Of a DNA stretch of 32,526 bases, positions 7,012 to 15,660 are shown one piece after another. How positions within the stretch are numbered: the first letter of the stretch is position 1; each line of letters opens with the position of its first letter. The notes under the pieces were generated by a model. It saw nothing but the letters and a program-made list of their open reading frames with translations, searched no databases and was not told where the DNA came from. Source of the stretch: Bacteroidales bacterium (GTDB lineage Bacteria > Bacteroidota > Bacteroidia > Bacteroidales > F082); assembly GCA_015491905.1 (NCBI GenBank), contig WGGC01000191.1:1-32526 (forward strand), in the 5' to 3' direction. The translations under genes and the position numbers were made by a program.

Positions 7012-7752
7012 TTAATTAATTCCTGAAGCTAAAACATCAACCACATGTGCTACTTTAATTGGTAGATTATGTTTTTTTATGTATCCATATTGATGCATTA
7101 AGCAGGATGAATCTGTCGAAACTATGTATTCGGCACCTGTATCTAATGCATTTTGTACCTTTTGTTCAGCCATAGATGTTGATATAGGTTCAAATTTAAC
7201 TGAAAAAGTACCGCCAAAACCACAGCAGGTATGTGTATCTTTCATTTCTATTAACTCAAGGCCTTTTACCTTGCTAAGTAATATACGTGGTTCATCTTTT
7301 AAATGGTACTCTCTTAATGCAGCGCAAGAATCATGATAGGTGATTTTATGTTCAAAAACTGAACCGAAATCTGTAAACTGAATAACATTAACCAAAAAAT
7401 CAGTTATTTCAAAGATATTTGATTTAAGATTCTTGTATTCCAGATGATGCGCTGTATTGTGGAACAGTTCCTGATATGAGTTGCGTACATAACCTATGCA
7501 ACTTGCAGATGGGCCGACAACAGGTCGCTGATTGGAAAAATCTTTAAGAAATTTAACTCCTAATTTTTTTGCGTCATCCCAAAAACCACTGTTAAAAGCC
7601 ATTTGCCCACAGCATGTCTGATTGGGGTTATAATGGACTTTAATCCCTGCTTTTTCAAGTAATTTAACCATATTAAAAGCCGTTTCAGGATATATCTGAT
7701 CAATAAAACATGGAATGAATAAATCTACTTCCTTTATATTTTTAAGAGACAT
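7012..7752 (-). CDS. lutA: LutA-like (Fe-S)-binding CCG-domain oxidoreductase subunit
   Basis: A 246-residue protein with two CCG repeats: C15 ... C47-C48-G49 ... C85, and C143 ... C176-C177-G178 ... C217. CCG domains bind iron-sulfur clusters or act with heterodisulfide-type redox proteins. The length and two-domain layout match LutA/YkgE, the small subunit of the LutABC L-lactate oxidising system. The usual LutB and LutC partners are not adjacent. The gene follows aroA by 23 nt and precedes the SDR by 12 nt, so it is probably co-transcribed with aroBA. The family call is strong; a lactate role in the absence of lutBC is uncertain, and a glycolate-oxidase (GlcF)-like redox role is an alternative. 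Confidence 0.85.
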   Translation of the reverse strand: MSLKNIKEVDLFIPCFIDQIYPETAFNMVKLLEKAGIKVHYNPNQTCCGQMAFNSGFWDDAKKLGVKFLKDFSNQRPVVGPSASCIGYVRNSYQELFHNTAHHLEYKNLKSNIFEITDFLVNVIQFTDFGSVFEHKITYHDSCAALREYHLKDEPRILLSKVKGLELIEMKDTHTCCGFGGTFSVKFEPISTSMAEQKVQNALDTGAEYIVSTDSSCLMHQYGYIKKHNLPIKVAHVVDVLASGIN

Positions 7753-7775
7753 ATTATAATTCTATTCTTTCGTTA

Positions 7776-9032
7776 TTATTCTTCAATTAATTGTAAATTA
7801 AATATTTTTGATTTTTTTAAATCATTCCAGTAATCAGGATATGATTTTGCTACTACGTCAGGATCTGAAATAATAACAGTAGAATATTTTAATGCCATGG
7901 GAGCTAAACACATTGCAATACGGTGGTCTCCATGACTATTAAAGGTAATTTCTGATACTTTTTTGTTGCCTGGTTCCAGTATATAACTATTACTTGCTTT
8001 TGTAATTGTAGCGCCTAGTTTACCAAGTTCTTCTTCCATTGTTGCTATTCGGTCCGACTCTTTAATACGGAGATGCTCGATGCCTGAAAATTTTGCCTTT
8101 ACTCCTAATGCTACACATGCAGACATTACTGAAGGAACTATATCCGGAGCATTGGAGAAATCATAATCAATAGATGTTTTTATTTTTCCTGAATGGGTTA
8201 ATTGAACACCATTGGGACTAAATTCAGAATTCACTCCAAGCGACTTGAATACTTCTGCCAGAAAACGATCTCCCTGAACACTATTTTCTCTTAATCCGGG
8301 AAGAAAAACTACAGCTTCTTTTTTCATGCTTACCATTTGATACCAAAATGCGGCAGAACTCCAATCAGGTTCAATATTAAGTTTACGAATGAAATAATGG
8401 CCATGTGGAATATGAATAGTATTGTCTTTTTGTTCTGTTTTGATTAAAAAGTCAGACATTAGTTTTGCTGTCATGTCAATATATGAAGTGGAAACTGGCT
8501 TTCCTTTAAGTTGGATAGTTAAACCATTGTTAAGATGAGGAGCAATTAGCATTAATGCTGAAACATATTGAGAACTGGCAGATGCGTTCATTTCCACAGT
8601 TCCGCCAGAAAGCTTTTTCCCTTTAATCATGAGGGGAGGAAAGCCTTCTTTTTCAATATATTCAATATCAGCTCCAAGATTCCTTAATGAATTTACAAGT
8701 TCTTCTACAGGTCTTAGCTTCATTCTTTCAGAACCCGTAACCAGCCATTTCCCTTCTTTCTGCGCAAGATATGCTGTTAAAAACCTAAAAACAGTACCTG
8801 CATTATGAGCATCTATTACCATTGGGATGTGTGAGTCTGCACATGTATTGATGCTGCTTAAATAAAGACGCATCATATAAGTATCTTCAGCTTCCGATAG
8901 ATTGTTGAATAATACTTTGCTTTTTTCCAGTGCCCGCATAACAAGTAAGCGGTTGCTAATACTTTTTGAAGCCGGCAATTCTATTTCAGAATTAAGATTT
9001 TCCCCCGTGGTTGTAACTTTATATGCCTTCAT
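7776..9032 (-). CDS. aroA: 3-phosphoshikimate 1-carboxyvinyltransferase (EPSP synthase)
   Basis: A 418-residue enzyme that joins shikimate-3-phosphate and phosphoenolpyruvate to give EPSP, step six of the chorismate pathway. Visible signatures: LPASKSISNR (19-28) for substrate binding, NAGTVFRFL (77-85; many enzymes have NAGTAMRF), SSQYVSALML (153-162), catalytic Asp near D297 (NAPDIVP), IKESDR (323-328) and HGDHRIAM (367-374). It lies 7 nt after aroB, so the two shikimate genes are surely one transcript. Length is normal. The changed second motif is a Bacteroidota-type divergence and is close to the glyphosate-contact region, so inhibitor sensitivity cannot be read from it. Confidence 0.96.
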   Translation of the reverse strand: MKAYKVTTTGENLNSEIELPASKSISNRLLVMRALEKSKVLFNNLSEAEDTYMMRLYLSSINTCADSHIPMVIDAHNAGTVFRFLTAYLAQKEGKWLVTGSERMKLRPVEELVNSLRNLGADIEYIEKEGFPPLMIKGKKLSGGTVEMNASASSQYVSALMLIAPHLNNGLTIQLKGKPVSTSYIDMTAKLMSDFLIKTEQKDNTIHIPHGHYFIRKLNIEPDWSSAAFWYQMVSMKKEAVVFLPGLRENSVQGDRFLAEVFKSLGVNSEFSPNGVQLTHSGKIKTSIDYDFSNAPDIVPSVMSACVALGVKAKFSGIEHLRIKESDRIATMEEELGKLGATITKASNSYILEPGNKKVSEITFNSHGDHRIAMCLAPMALKYSTVIISDPDVVAKSYPDYWNDLKKSKIFNLQLIEE

Positions 9033-9039
9033 ATTTATT

Positions 9040-10116
9040 TTATTTGTCCATTATGTAAAATTCAAGACTTCTGAGCATCCAGTTATCTTCAACAGGAATA
9101 TCAAATACTGCTTCTCCTGATGATTTTAAAAGACTGTATCTTGAAGAACCTCCCCGCACTTTTTTATCCTGTTTGGTTAGTGATAAGAGGTCGTCAAAAG
9201 TATCACTTTTAAAGATGATTCGTTCAAAACTTTTATCTATTAAACTAATAATTTTATCCATTTCATCTTCTTTAAGACCTGTGAACTCATGTGATAGCCA
9301 TGTTTCGCAAATCATTCCTGCTGCAACAGCTTCACCATGAGTAATAGGATTATCAGTTTTTAAGAACCATGTTTCCAGGGCATGTCCTATTGTATGTCCA
9401 AAATTTAGAATTTTCCGAAATCCATTTTCTTTTTCGTCTTTTTCAACTACAGTTATTTTATCAATGGCAGATTTATGTATAATTTTTCCCCAGTCATTTC
9501 CTATTTCTGAAAAAGAACGATTATTAATTATATCAGTCAGCATAGGATCCATTATAAAAGCATATTTAAGAATTTCAGCAAAACCCGATCTCAATTGTCG
9601 TTTGTTAAGTGTATTTAGAAAAACGGGATCTATAAAAACAGATTCAGGATTACTAAATAAACCAATGTGGTTTTTATATTCTTTAAAATCTACCCCGGTT
9701 TTACCTCCTATAGCTGCATCCACTTGTCCTAAAAGGGTGGTGGGGATATTAATAAATTTCATTCCCCTTTTGTATGTTGAAGCTGTAAATCCACCAATAT
9801 CTGTTATTACGCCTCCACCCAAATTAATAACTAAATTATCCCTGTCAGCATTAAAATTTGTAAGTTTTTCCCATATTAAATTACAGGTATCCAGGTTTTT
9901 ATTGTCTTCTCCACTTTTAATTTGAATGATATCTCCTGTAATGTCTTTGGATAAAATTTTATTTAAAACGGGTAGGCAATTAACTTCGGTATTTTCGTCC
10001 ACAAGGATAAAAAAACGATTAATTTTTTTTAAATAATCAGACAAAAATTTAAGAGAATTTTGGCCTATATAATAATTAACATTTCCTGAAGTAAATTTTT
10101 GTTCATTTTCCTGCAT
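9040..10116 (-). CDS. aroB: 3-dehydroquinate synthase
   Basis: A 358-residue NAD- and metal-dependent enzyme turning DAHP into 3-dehydroquinate, step two of the chorismate pathway. Visible: the dinucleotide-binding GGGVITDIGGF (100-110), IPTTLLGQVDAAIGGKTGV (124-142) lining the active site, metal ligand E181 in GFAEILKYAF and the metal-binding histidines of NFGHTIGHALE. First gene of the minus-strand run aroB-aroA-lutA-SDR. A -7-like element lies only 4 nt before its ATG and there is no alternative start close downstream, so the mRNA may be nearly leaderless. Confidence 0.96.
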   Translation of the reverse strand: MQENEQKFTSGNVNYYIGQNSLKFLSDYLKKINRFFILVDENTEVNCLPVLNKILSKDITGDIIQIKSGEDNKNLDTCNLIWEKLTNFNADRDNLVINLGGGVITDIGGFTASTYKRGMKFINIPTTLLGQVDAAIGGKTGVDFKEYKNHIGLFSNPESVFIDPVFLNTLNKRQLRSGFAEILKYAFIMDPMLTDIINNRSFSEIGNDWGKIIHKSAIDKITVVEKDEKENGFRKILNFGHTIGHALETWFLKTDNPITHGEAVAAGMICETWLSHEFTGLKEDEMDKIISLIDKSFERIIFKSDTFDDLLSLTKQDKKVRGGSSRYSLLKSSGEAVFDIPVEDNWMLRSLEFYIMDK

Positions 10117-10120
10117 CTTG

Positions 10121-10128
10121 CAAATTTA
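10121..10128 (-). promoter_or_regulatory. -7-like element at the aroB start
   Basis: Read on the minus strand the bases are TAAATTTG, an exact TAnnTTTG match. Transcription would begin a few bases later, at about the ATG (10116-10114). No good -33 TTTG is visible. Confidence 0.38.
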
Positions 10129-10211
10129 GAATTTTTACTTCTTACTAAATAGTGATTTGTAAAAAAATAAGTTTTTTTCATTATTATTTTAATATATACA
10201 GGCTAAAAAGA

Positions 10212-10219
10212 TAGATTTG
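10212..10219 (+). promoter_or_regulatory. -7-like element of the alpha/beta-hydrolase gene
   Basis: TAGATTTG matches TAnnTTTG and lies 34 nt before the ATG at 10254. The expected -33 TTTG is not clear at the right spacing. Confidence 0.38.
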
Positions 10220-10253
10220 TCGTTAAATAAAATATTAAAAAAACATTTTAAAC

Positions 10254-11480
10254 ATGAATTATATCGATATATATAATGACCTTAAAAAAAGGATTAACTA
10301 TGCTGACGAAAAGATATCTCTTGAAGATGCAGACGTTTATAACATAGTTTTTGAGTCTAAGGCCACTGCTATGCTTGCAGGTTCAAATTATTATCGCTGT
10401 GAAACACACAACATTGATTTTAATGTTGATCACATTCCTGAAATGAAAGCATCTGTAAATGAAGATTTATTAATGTTAAACAGTAAAGACATTCAAATTA
10501 TTGATAATAAGCGATTTGTCTATCATGTTTTTCTTCCTAAAGGGCAGAAGAAAATAGATAAACTAATTATTATGCTTCATGGTTTCAATGAAAAAACCTG
10601 GGATAAATACCTGCCATGGGCTCTTCATTTAGTAAAAACAACAGGTAAAGGTGTAGTTTTATTTCCAATTGCTTTTCATATGAACAGGGCTCCGCACTTA
10701 TGGAGCAGCCGGTATGAGATGTATGAATTAAGCAAAAAAAGACAACAAAATTTCCCAAATATTTTGTATTCAACTCTTTCCAATGTTGCAATTAGTATTC
10801 ATATTCATGCACAACCAGAGAGGTTTATATGGTCGGGGTTACAAACTTATTCAGATATTATTCAACTGATAAATCAAATTAATACAGGTTCTCACCCTTT
10901 ATTTAGTGCAGGATCGCAATCTGATTTTTTTGCTTATTCGATAGGAGGGTTACTTGCTAAGGCATTGATAATGACAAATCAGGATGGCTTTTTCTCTAAT
11001 TCTAAATTATGTATGTTTTGTAGCGGGGCGGCATTTAACAGGGTTCAGGCTGCTTCAAGATTTATTATAGACAGTGAAGGAAGTCAGGCGTTATATTCAT
11101 TTTTAATCGAACATTTAAATCATCATATTAAAACTAATCCGCGCTTAGCGCATTATTTAAGTGATGCGCATCCGGAGGGTATGAATTTGTTAAGTTTAAT
11201 AAATTACCATAAAATGATTGAGCACAGAGAGAGTAAATTTAATGAGCTAAGTAACAGGATGATTGCTTTCGGCCTTAAAAATGATCAGGTATATCCATAT
11301 TATGAAATAAAAAATACCCTTCAGGGTATTGAAGGGAATATTCCTGTTAAAGTACGTGTATTGGATTTTCCATATCCCTACCGGCATGAAGATCCATTTC
11401 CTGCTAACAAAAAATATCAAGTAGAAGTAAATAAAGCTTTTGAAAATACGTTTAATGAAATGGCTGAATTTTTGAAATAA
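10254..11480 (+). CDS. Uncharacterised alpha/beta-hydrolase-like protein (DUF6051-like)
   Basis: A 408-residue protein that I cannot tie to a named function; it resembles a Bacteroidota family of unknown function (DUF6051, from memory). It has alpha/beta-hydrolase hallmarks: a strand ending in LIIMLHGFNE (oxyanion HG at 109-110), a nucleophile elbow AYSIGG with S229, a likely acid D344 in FGLKNDQVYPY after a strand and H378 in YPYRHEDPF, giving Ser-Asp-His in canonical order. The nucleophile motif has Ala in place of the first Gly (A-x-S-x-G). The 100-residue N-terminus is a family-specific extension. There is no signal peptide, so it is cytosolic. It is transcribed alone, divergently from aroB, and ends at a bidirectional terminator shared with sucC. 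Substrate unknown. Confidence 0.8.
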   Translation: MNYIDIYNDLKKRINYADEKISLEDADVYNIVFESKATAMLAGSNYYRCETHNIDFNVDHIPEMKASVNEDLLMLNSKDIQIIDNKRFVYHVFLPKGQKKIDKLIIMLHGFNEKTWDKYLPWALHLVKTTGKGVVLFPIAFHMNRAPHLWSSRYEMYELSKKRQQNFPNILYSTLSNVAISIHIHAQPERFIWSGLQTYSDIIQLINQINTGSHPLFSAGSQSDFFAYSIGGLLAKALIMTNQDGFFSNSKLCMFCSGAAFNRVQAASRFIIDSEGSQALYSFLIEHLNHHIKTNPRLAHYLSDAHPEGMNLLSLINYHKMIEHRESKFNELSNRMIAFGLKNDQVYPYYEIKNTLQGIEGNIPVKVRVLDFPYPYRHEDPFPANKKYQVEVNKAFENTFNEMAEFLK

Positions 11481-11520
11481 ATAAAAAAGGTCACCTCTGA
11501 TTAGAGATAACCTTTTTTAT
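11481..11520. terminator. Bidirectional terminator between hydrolase gene and sucC
   Basis: Arms 11481-11498 and 11503-11520 pair around GATT, with A-run and T-run ends, so it can work in both directions. Two positions are C-A mismatches in plus-strand RNA but G-U pairs in minus-strand RNA, so it is stronger for sucC. Confidence 0.85.
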
Positions 11521-11535
11521 AAAATAATTTTTAGT

Positions 11536-12729
11536 TTAAGCTTTAACTACTTCGCTAACTAATTTAGCGGCTTCATCCAATTGAATAGCAGAAAGAACTT
11601 TTAATCCAGATTTATCAATTAACTCTTTACCTTCTTCTGCATTAGTACCTTGTAAACGTACGATAATAGGTACTTTTATTTCTCCTATATTCTTATAGGC
11701 ATCTACAATCCCCTGAGCAACTCTGTCACAACGAACAATTCCACCAAAAATATTAACAAGGATAGCTTTTACATTTTCTTCTTTTAAGATAATACGGAAA
11801 GCCTGTTCAACACGTTTGGCATCAGCAGTACCTCCCACATCAAGAAAGTTTGCAGGTTCGCCGCCTGACATTTTAATCATATCCATTGTGGCCATTGCAA
11901 GACCGGCACCATTTACCATACATCCAACATTTCCGTCTAATTTAACAAAGTTAAGATCAAAACGGCTTGCTTCAACTTCTGTAGGGTCTTCCTCAAGTAA
12001 ATCCCTCATCTGTGCAATATCTTTATGGCGAAACAAAGAATTATTATCAATAACTACTTTTGAATCGGCAGCATAAATTTTACCATCTGCGGCCTTTATA
12101 ACAGGATTAATTTCAAATAAACTTGCGTCTGAACCCAGATAAGCTTTGTAAAGTGCACTTACAAATTTTACCATTTCTTTAAAAGCAACCCCACTTAAAC
12201 CCAGGTTAAATGCTATTCTTCTGGCCTGAAACGGCATAATTCCAACAGCTGGATCTATGACTTCATTGAAAATCTGATCCGGGGTTTCTTCAGCAACTTG
12301 TTCAATATTCATTCCTCCCCTTGGGGAATACATTACCATATTTTTCCCAAGTTCTCTGTTTAAAAGAATACTCATGTAAAATTCTTTTACTTCTTCCGGT
12401 CCCGGATAATAAATATTTTGCTCAATGAGTACTTTTCTGACAAGTTTTCCTTCTTTCTTTGTTTGAGGTGTAACAAGATGCATTCCGATAATCTGATCTG
12501 CATATTCTCGCACTTCTTCTAATGATTTAGCAATTTTTACACCACCGCCTTTACCACGCCCACCGGCATGAACCTGAGCTTTTACTGCCCATTTATCAGA
12601 ACCTGTTTGTTTCTGAATTGATTTTGCGGCTTCAACGGCTTCATCCGGAGAATTAGCTACAATGCCCACAGGTACGGATACACCGTAACCTTTTAAAATT
12701 GATTTTCCCTGATATTCATGTAAGTTCAT
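11536..12729 (-). CDS. sucC: Succinate-CoA ligase (ADP-forming) subunit beta
   Basis: A 397-residue TCA-cycle enzyme subunit that, with SucD, converts succinyl-CoA to succinate with formation of ATP. The N-terminal ATP-grasp domain begins MNLHEYQGKSIL and includes the nucleotide loop HAGGRGKGGGVK (54-65) and LFEINP with metal-binding residues. The C-terminal CoA-ligase domain has NGAGLAMATMDMIK, FLDVGG and NIFGGIVRCD. Length is normal. SucD is not next to it; the gene is flanked by a terminator and a divergent rplS, so it is a single-gene unit here. A -7-like element lies upstream. Confidence 0.96.
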   Translation of the reverse strand: MNLHEYQGKSILKGYGVSVPVGIVANSPDEAVEAAKSIQKQTGSDKWAVKAQVHAGGRGKGGGVKIAKSLEEVREYADQIIGMHLVTPQTKKEGKLVRKVLIEQNIYYPGPEEVKEFYMSILLNRELGKNMVMYSPRGGMNIEQVAEETPDQIFNEVIDPAVGIMPFQARRIAFNLGLSGVAFKEMVKFVSALYKAYLGSDASLFEINPVIKAADGKIYAADSKVVIDNNSLFRHKDIAQMRDLLEEDPTEVEASRFDLNFVKLDGNVGCMVNGAGLAMATMDMIKMSGGEPANFLDVGGTADAKRVEQAFRIILKEENVKAILVNIFGGIVRCDRVAQGIVDAYKNIGEIKVPIIVRLQGTNAEEGKELIDKSGLKVLSAIQLDEAAKLVSEVVKA

Positions 12730-12763
12730 ACAATTTATCTTTTATTGTTCAAAAATGAATGCC

Positions 12764-12771
12764 CAAAGGTA
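12764..12771 (-). promoter_or_regulatory. -7-like element of sucC
   Basis: Minus-strand TACCTTTG matches TAnnTTTG, 34 nt before the ATG. The expected -33 TTTG is not exact. It lies in the 338-base sucC-rplS intergenic region, which holds only these divergent promoters as far as I can see. Confidence 0.42.
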
Positions 12772-13000
12772 AAATATTTATCTGTTAAGAGTCACTAAAA
12801 AGTAGAAAAATTATGTATTTAGAACAGTTTTTAAATTAATTTATAACCAAGCTGAATTGTATTCGTTATAATAATATATTTATCTTTTTATACTAAATCA
12901 AGATATACAAAACAATAATTAATTTATCATCTAAATGAAAAACGAAAAACTTTTTGACAATCAATAGTGAATAATTTGAAAATATTTTAGTTACAAAATA

Positions 13001-13030
13001 TTTGTATTTAAAGAAATAGCTGTATATTTG
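13001..13030 (+). promoter_or_regulatory. Bacteroidota-type promoter of rplS
   Basis: A -33 TTTG (13001-13004), an 18-base spacer and a -7 TATATTTG (13023-13030) match TTTG-N19-TAnnTTTG closely. The ATG is 37 nt downstream. This is the best promoter match in the window. Confidence 0.7.
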
Positions 13031-13067
13031 CACTCGTTTTTGAGAAATCACAACAAAGCATAATAAA

Positions 13068-13421
13068 ATGAGCAAGCAGGAATTAATTAAGCTGATTGAA
13101 GACGCTGTAGAAGTAAAAGAATTTCCGAAATTTAAAGCCGGTGATACTATTACAGTTACTTATAAAATTAAAGAAGGAAACAAGGAACGTTTACAAAAAT
13201 TTAAAGGTGTTGTTTTACAACGTGCTGGTAGTGGGCCTACTGCTACTTTTACCGTAAGAAAAATTTCCGGAAATATTGGCGTAGAAAGAATTTTCCCTAT
13301 TTCTTCACCTTTTATAGAAGAAATTGAAGTTAATAAAGTAGGTGTAGTTCGCAGAGCAAGAATTTTCTACTTTAGAAATCTTAGAGGTAAAAAAGCCAGA
13401 ATTAAAGAAAAAAGACATTAG
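13068..13421 (+). CDS. rplS: 50S ribosomal protein L19
   Basis: A 117-residue ribosomal protein that sits at the 30S-50S interface. Recognised by [44 protein letters not shown], the SPFIEEIEV block and the basic C-terminal tail ([22 protein letters not shown]). Length is normal. In many bacteria it is in an operon with trmD and rimM; here it is a single-gene unit with its own promoter and a strong terminator. Confidence 0.98.
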   Translation: MSKQELIKLIEDAVEVKEFPKFKAGDTITVTYKIKEGNKERLQKFKGVVLQRAGSGPTATFTVRKISGNIGVERIFPISSPFIEEIEVNKVGVVRRARIFYFRNLRGKKARIKEKRH

Positions 13422-13443
13422 AAATTACTTCAATCACGATGAG

Positions 13444-13480
13444 AAAAATCTCCGGAAACTTAGTTTTCGGAGATTTTTTT
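13444..13480 (+). terminator. Rho-independent terminator of rplS
   Basis: A 16-bp stem (13444-13459 with 13463-13478, one G-U pair) with loop TTA and a long T-run, 22 nt after the rplS stop. Confidence 0.93.
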
Positions 13481-13561
13481 TTGTTTTAGTGATTTATAAA
13501 ATAAAATTTACGTAATTGCATTGTTGTAAAAAAAATGAAATATTTTAATGTAATTTTTTAA

Positions 13562-14629
13562 ATGATGACCAAGGATTTTAATGTTATTGGTGTTATGTCT
13601 GGAAGTTCACTGGATGGGATTGATATAGCCTTTTGCCGGTTTTACGAAAAAAATAATTCATGGGGATATTCAATTGAGTTAGCTGATACTATAAATTATT
13701 CTGATGAATGGAAAACCTTTTTGATTGATACTTCTAATGTTTCTATAGAGGAGTTTCTATCAAGAAATATAAAATACGGAAAATTTTTGGGAGATGTAAT
13801 TAATGGTTTTATCAAAAAATACAATATTAAAGTTGATTTAATAGGCTTACATGGTCATACTATTTTTCATAACCCGGAGAAAGGGTTTTCAGTACAGTTG
13901 GGATCAGGACAGGCTGTTGCGGTTGCAACAGGGATTCCTACTGTAAGTGATTTCAGAACAAAAGATATTTTACTTGGCGGACAAGGTGCACCGCTGGTTC
14001 CCATTGGTGATGCTTTACTTTTTTCTGAATATGATTATTGTGTAAATATAGGTGGTATTGCTAATGTTTCGTTCGAGGAAGGTAATTCTAGAAAGGCTTT
14101 TGATATTTGCCCTGCTAATCAGTTACTAAATTATTTAAGTCTGAAAAAGAACTTTCCTTATGATAAAGGAGGAAATTTATCCCGCAAAGGAAAATTTAAT
14201 GATACACTTTTTAAAATACTTAATAATGATAAGTATTATAAATTACCAATTCCTAAATCGTTAAGCAATGAGTATGTAAAAGAAACTTTTATACCAATAC
14301 TGGATAAATTTGACATACCAGTGGAAGATAAACTAAATACCGTAGTAAAGCATATTGCTTACCAGATTGGAAATAGTATAACTTCAAAATCAAATGGTAA
14401 AAATATTCTTATTACCGGAGGAGGAGCGCATAATAGCTATTTGATAGAGTCTGTTAGAGAAATGACAAAACTTGAAGTGATAATCCCTGAAAAACAAATA
14501 GCAGACTTTAAAGAAGCACTGATTTTTGCTTTTATGGGGCTATTGAGAAAGCTGGATAAGAAAAATTGTTTGGCAGCAGCTACGGGTGCTGAAAAAAATA
14601 GTTCTACCGGAAATATTTTTTATCCCTGA
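13562..14629 (+). CDS. anmK: Anhydro-N-acetylmuramic acid kinase
   Basis: A 355-residue cytosolic sugar kinase of the ASKHA fold. It hydrolyses and phosphorylates 1,6-anhydro-MurNAc, released from peptidoglycan by lytic transglycosylases, to MurNAc-6-phosphate. Visible motifs: GVMSGSSLDGID (10-21), GLHGHTIFHNP (95-105), LGGQGAPLVPIGD (138-150) and NIGGIANVS (162-170). The usual DTGPGN segment reads DICPAN, as I recall for Bacteroidota enzymes. Two ATGs are adjacent (13562 and 13565) and either could be used. It converges with and overlaps by 10 nt the ACT-domain gene. It links the region to peptidoglycan recycling, although the usual partners murQ and a permease are not adjacent. Confidence 0.95.
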   Translation: MMTKDFNVIGVMSGSSLDGIDIAFCRFYEKNNSWGYSIELADTINYSDEWKTFLIDTSNVSIEEFLSRNIKYGKFLGDVINGFIKKYNIKVDLIGLHGHTIFHNPEKGFSVQLGSGQAVAVATGIPTVSDFRTKDILLGGQGAPLVPIGDALLFSEYDYCVNIGGIANVSFEEGNSRKAFDICPANQLLNYLSLKKNFPYDKGGNLSRKGKFNDTLFKILNNDKYYKLPIPKSLSNEYVKETFIPILDKFDIPVEDKLNTVVKHIAYQIGNSITSKSNGKNILITGGGAHNSYLIESVREMTKLEVIIPEKQIADFKEALIFAFMGLLRKLDKKNCLAAATGAEKNSSTGNIFYP

Positions 14630-15282
14630 TCTTTTTTAAGTCTCATCAAAATTGAAAATGCTCTGTCTATATCATTTTCACTGACTAATATTGTAAATTC
14701 ATTTGTTGTAGATATAAGTTCTTCAATATTAATATTTTCTATAGCTAAATTTTTAAGAATATAGTAGAAAAATCCGGTGGTTTCATCTCTTTCTTTAGGT
14801 AATCGTAATGTTATTGAAGAAAGTGCCCTTTTTTGAAATATAAGTTTCTCATCTTTAAAAATTTCTTCCACAAGTTGAGTTGTTGAATTACTTACAACAA
14901 CAGTGGTTTCGAAAATACCTCTTGAAACAGAATAGTAAATTTGATCTCCTGAAATTCTGTTGATTAACTCTATTTGCTTTTCAGGAAGTGTATTGGAATT
15001 TTCGAAAGTATAATGCATAAGACCTGACTGAACAATTAAATCTCCCAAATTACTGACAAAGTGCTTTATACCGAACTTAAGATTGTAATTGTTTCCCGTA
15101 TCATGCCTCTTTATAGCCATTACTATAGCGCCGGTTTTTATTTCTTTTCGCAACTCCCTTTCAATTTGTGGTTTGAGCTTTCTGGCAAGAGAAGACGTGT
15201 TAATTAAATCTTCCTCTAATGCTTCTTCAAGAAATGGAGTCCCCCGTATTAATTTTTTTACAATTTCACCTATTGTCTTCAT
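14620..15282 (-). CDS. Orphan double-ACT-domain protein (putative amino-acid sensor)
   Basis: A 220-residue protein I cannot name. Residues 1-60 are helical (KKLIRGTPFLEEALEEDL, then a Lys/Glu-rich helix). The rest resembles tandem ACT domains as in the regulatory half of aspartokinases: about 70-150, and about 152-218, which ends in EELISTTNEFTILVSENDID and AFSILMRLKK. There is no kinase domain. Known: free-standing ACT proteins sense amino acids or regulate biosynthetic enzymes. It is not a decayed aspartokinase, because the N-terminus is a separate, well-formed segment. The 3' end overlaps the anmK 3' end by 10 nt on the opposite strand. lysA, another lysine/DAP-pathway gene, lies about 4 kb away. 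Confidence 0.65.
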   Translation of the reverse strand: MKTIGEIVKKLIRGTPFLEEALEEDLINTSSLARKLKPQIERELRKEIKTGAIVMAIKRHDTGNNYNLKFGIKHFVSNLGDLIVQSGLMHYTFENSNTLPEKQIELINRISGDQIYYSVSRGIFETTVVVSNSTTQLVEEIFKDEKLIFQKRALSSITLRLPKERDETTGFFYYILKNLAIENINIEELISTTNEFTILVSENDIDRAFSILMRLKKDQG

Positions 15283-15660
15283 GTGTTTATAATTTTATAT
15301 TTTATGTGTTTAAAATTTTGAAAATAATTGTAATTTAACAGATACCTTTTTGTTACAGACTTATATATTTTACATGGATGATTTATTTACAGGTAAAAAA
15401 CCTTTTGCTAAATTCGTAACCGGTATTTCGCAATAAATTATATTTATTTCCATTTAATTGAAATGCCCGTTAAGGTACTTTTTCTATATAAAATATTTTC
15501 CATGTTTAAAATTTTTAATAAATTAAATCAAAAAATACAATTGTATAGTTATTTTGTTTAAAATTTAACTATTCGTTTAGAAAGTGTATAAAAATAATAA
15601 TATTTTTCTATTAAATAAATTGTTTATTATTTTTATAACAAAAATTTCAAAATTTATTTT
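15283..15660. other. AT-rich intergenic region
   Basis: 378 bases between divergent genes. It is extremely AT-rich, with no credible frame, no RNA gene and no full TTTG/TAnnTTTG promoter pair visible. The promoters of both flanking genes must lie here. Confidence 0.6.

Noticed and set aside
9464-9925. 153-codon plus-strand frame opposite aroB
   Set aside because: Lies wholly inside aroB, whose motifs are unmistakable; the antisense product has no recognisable features.
14620-15282. Truncated aspartokinase pseudogene
   Set aside because: The ACT part is complete and the N-terminal 60 residues form a separate, unbroken segment with a normal start; nothing suggests decay.
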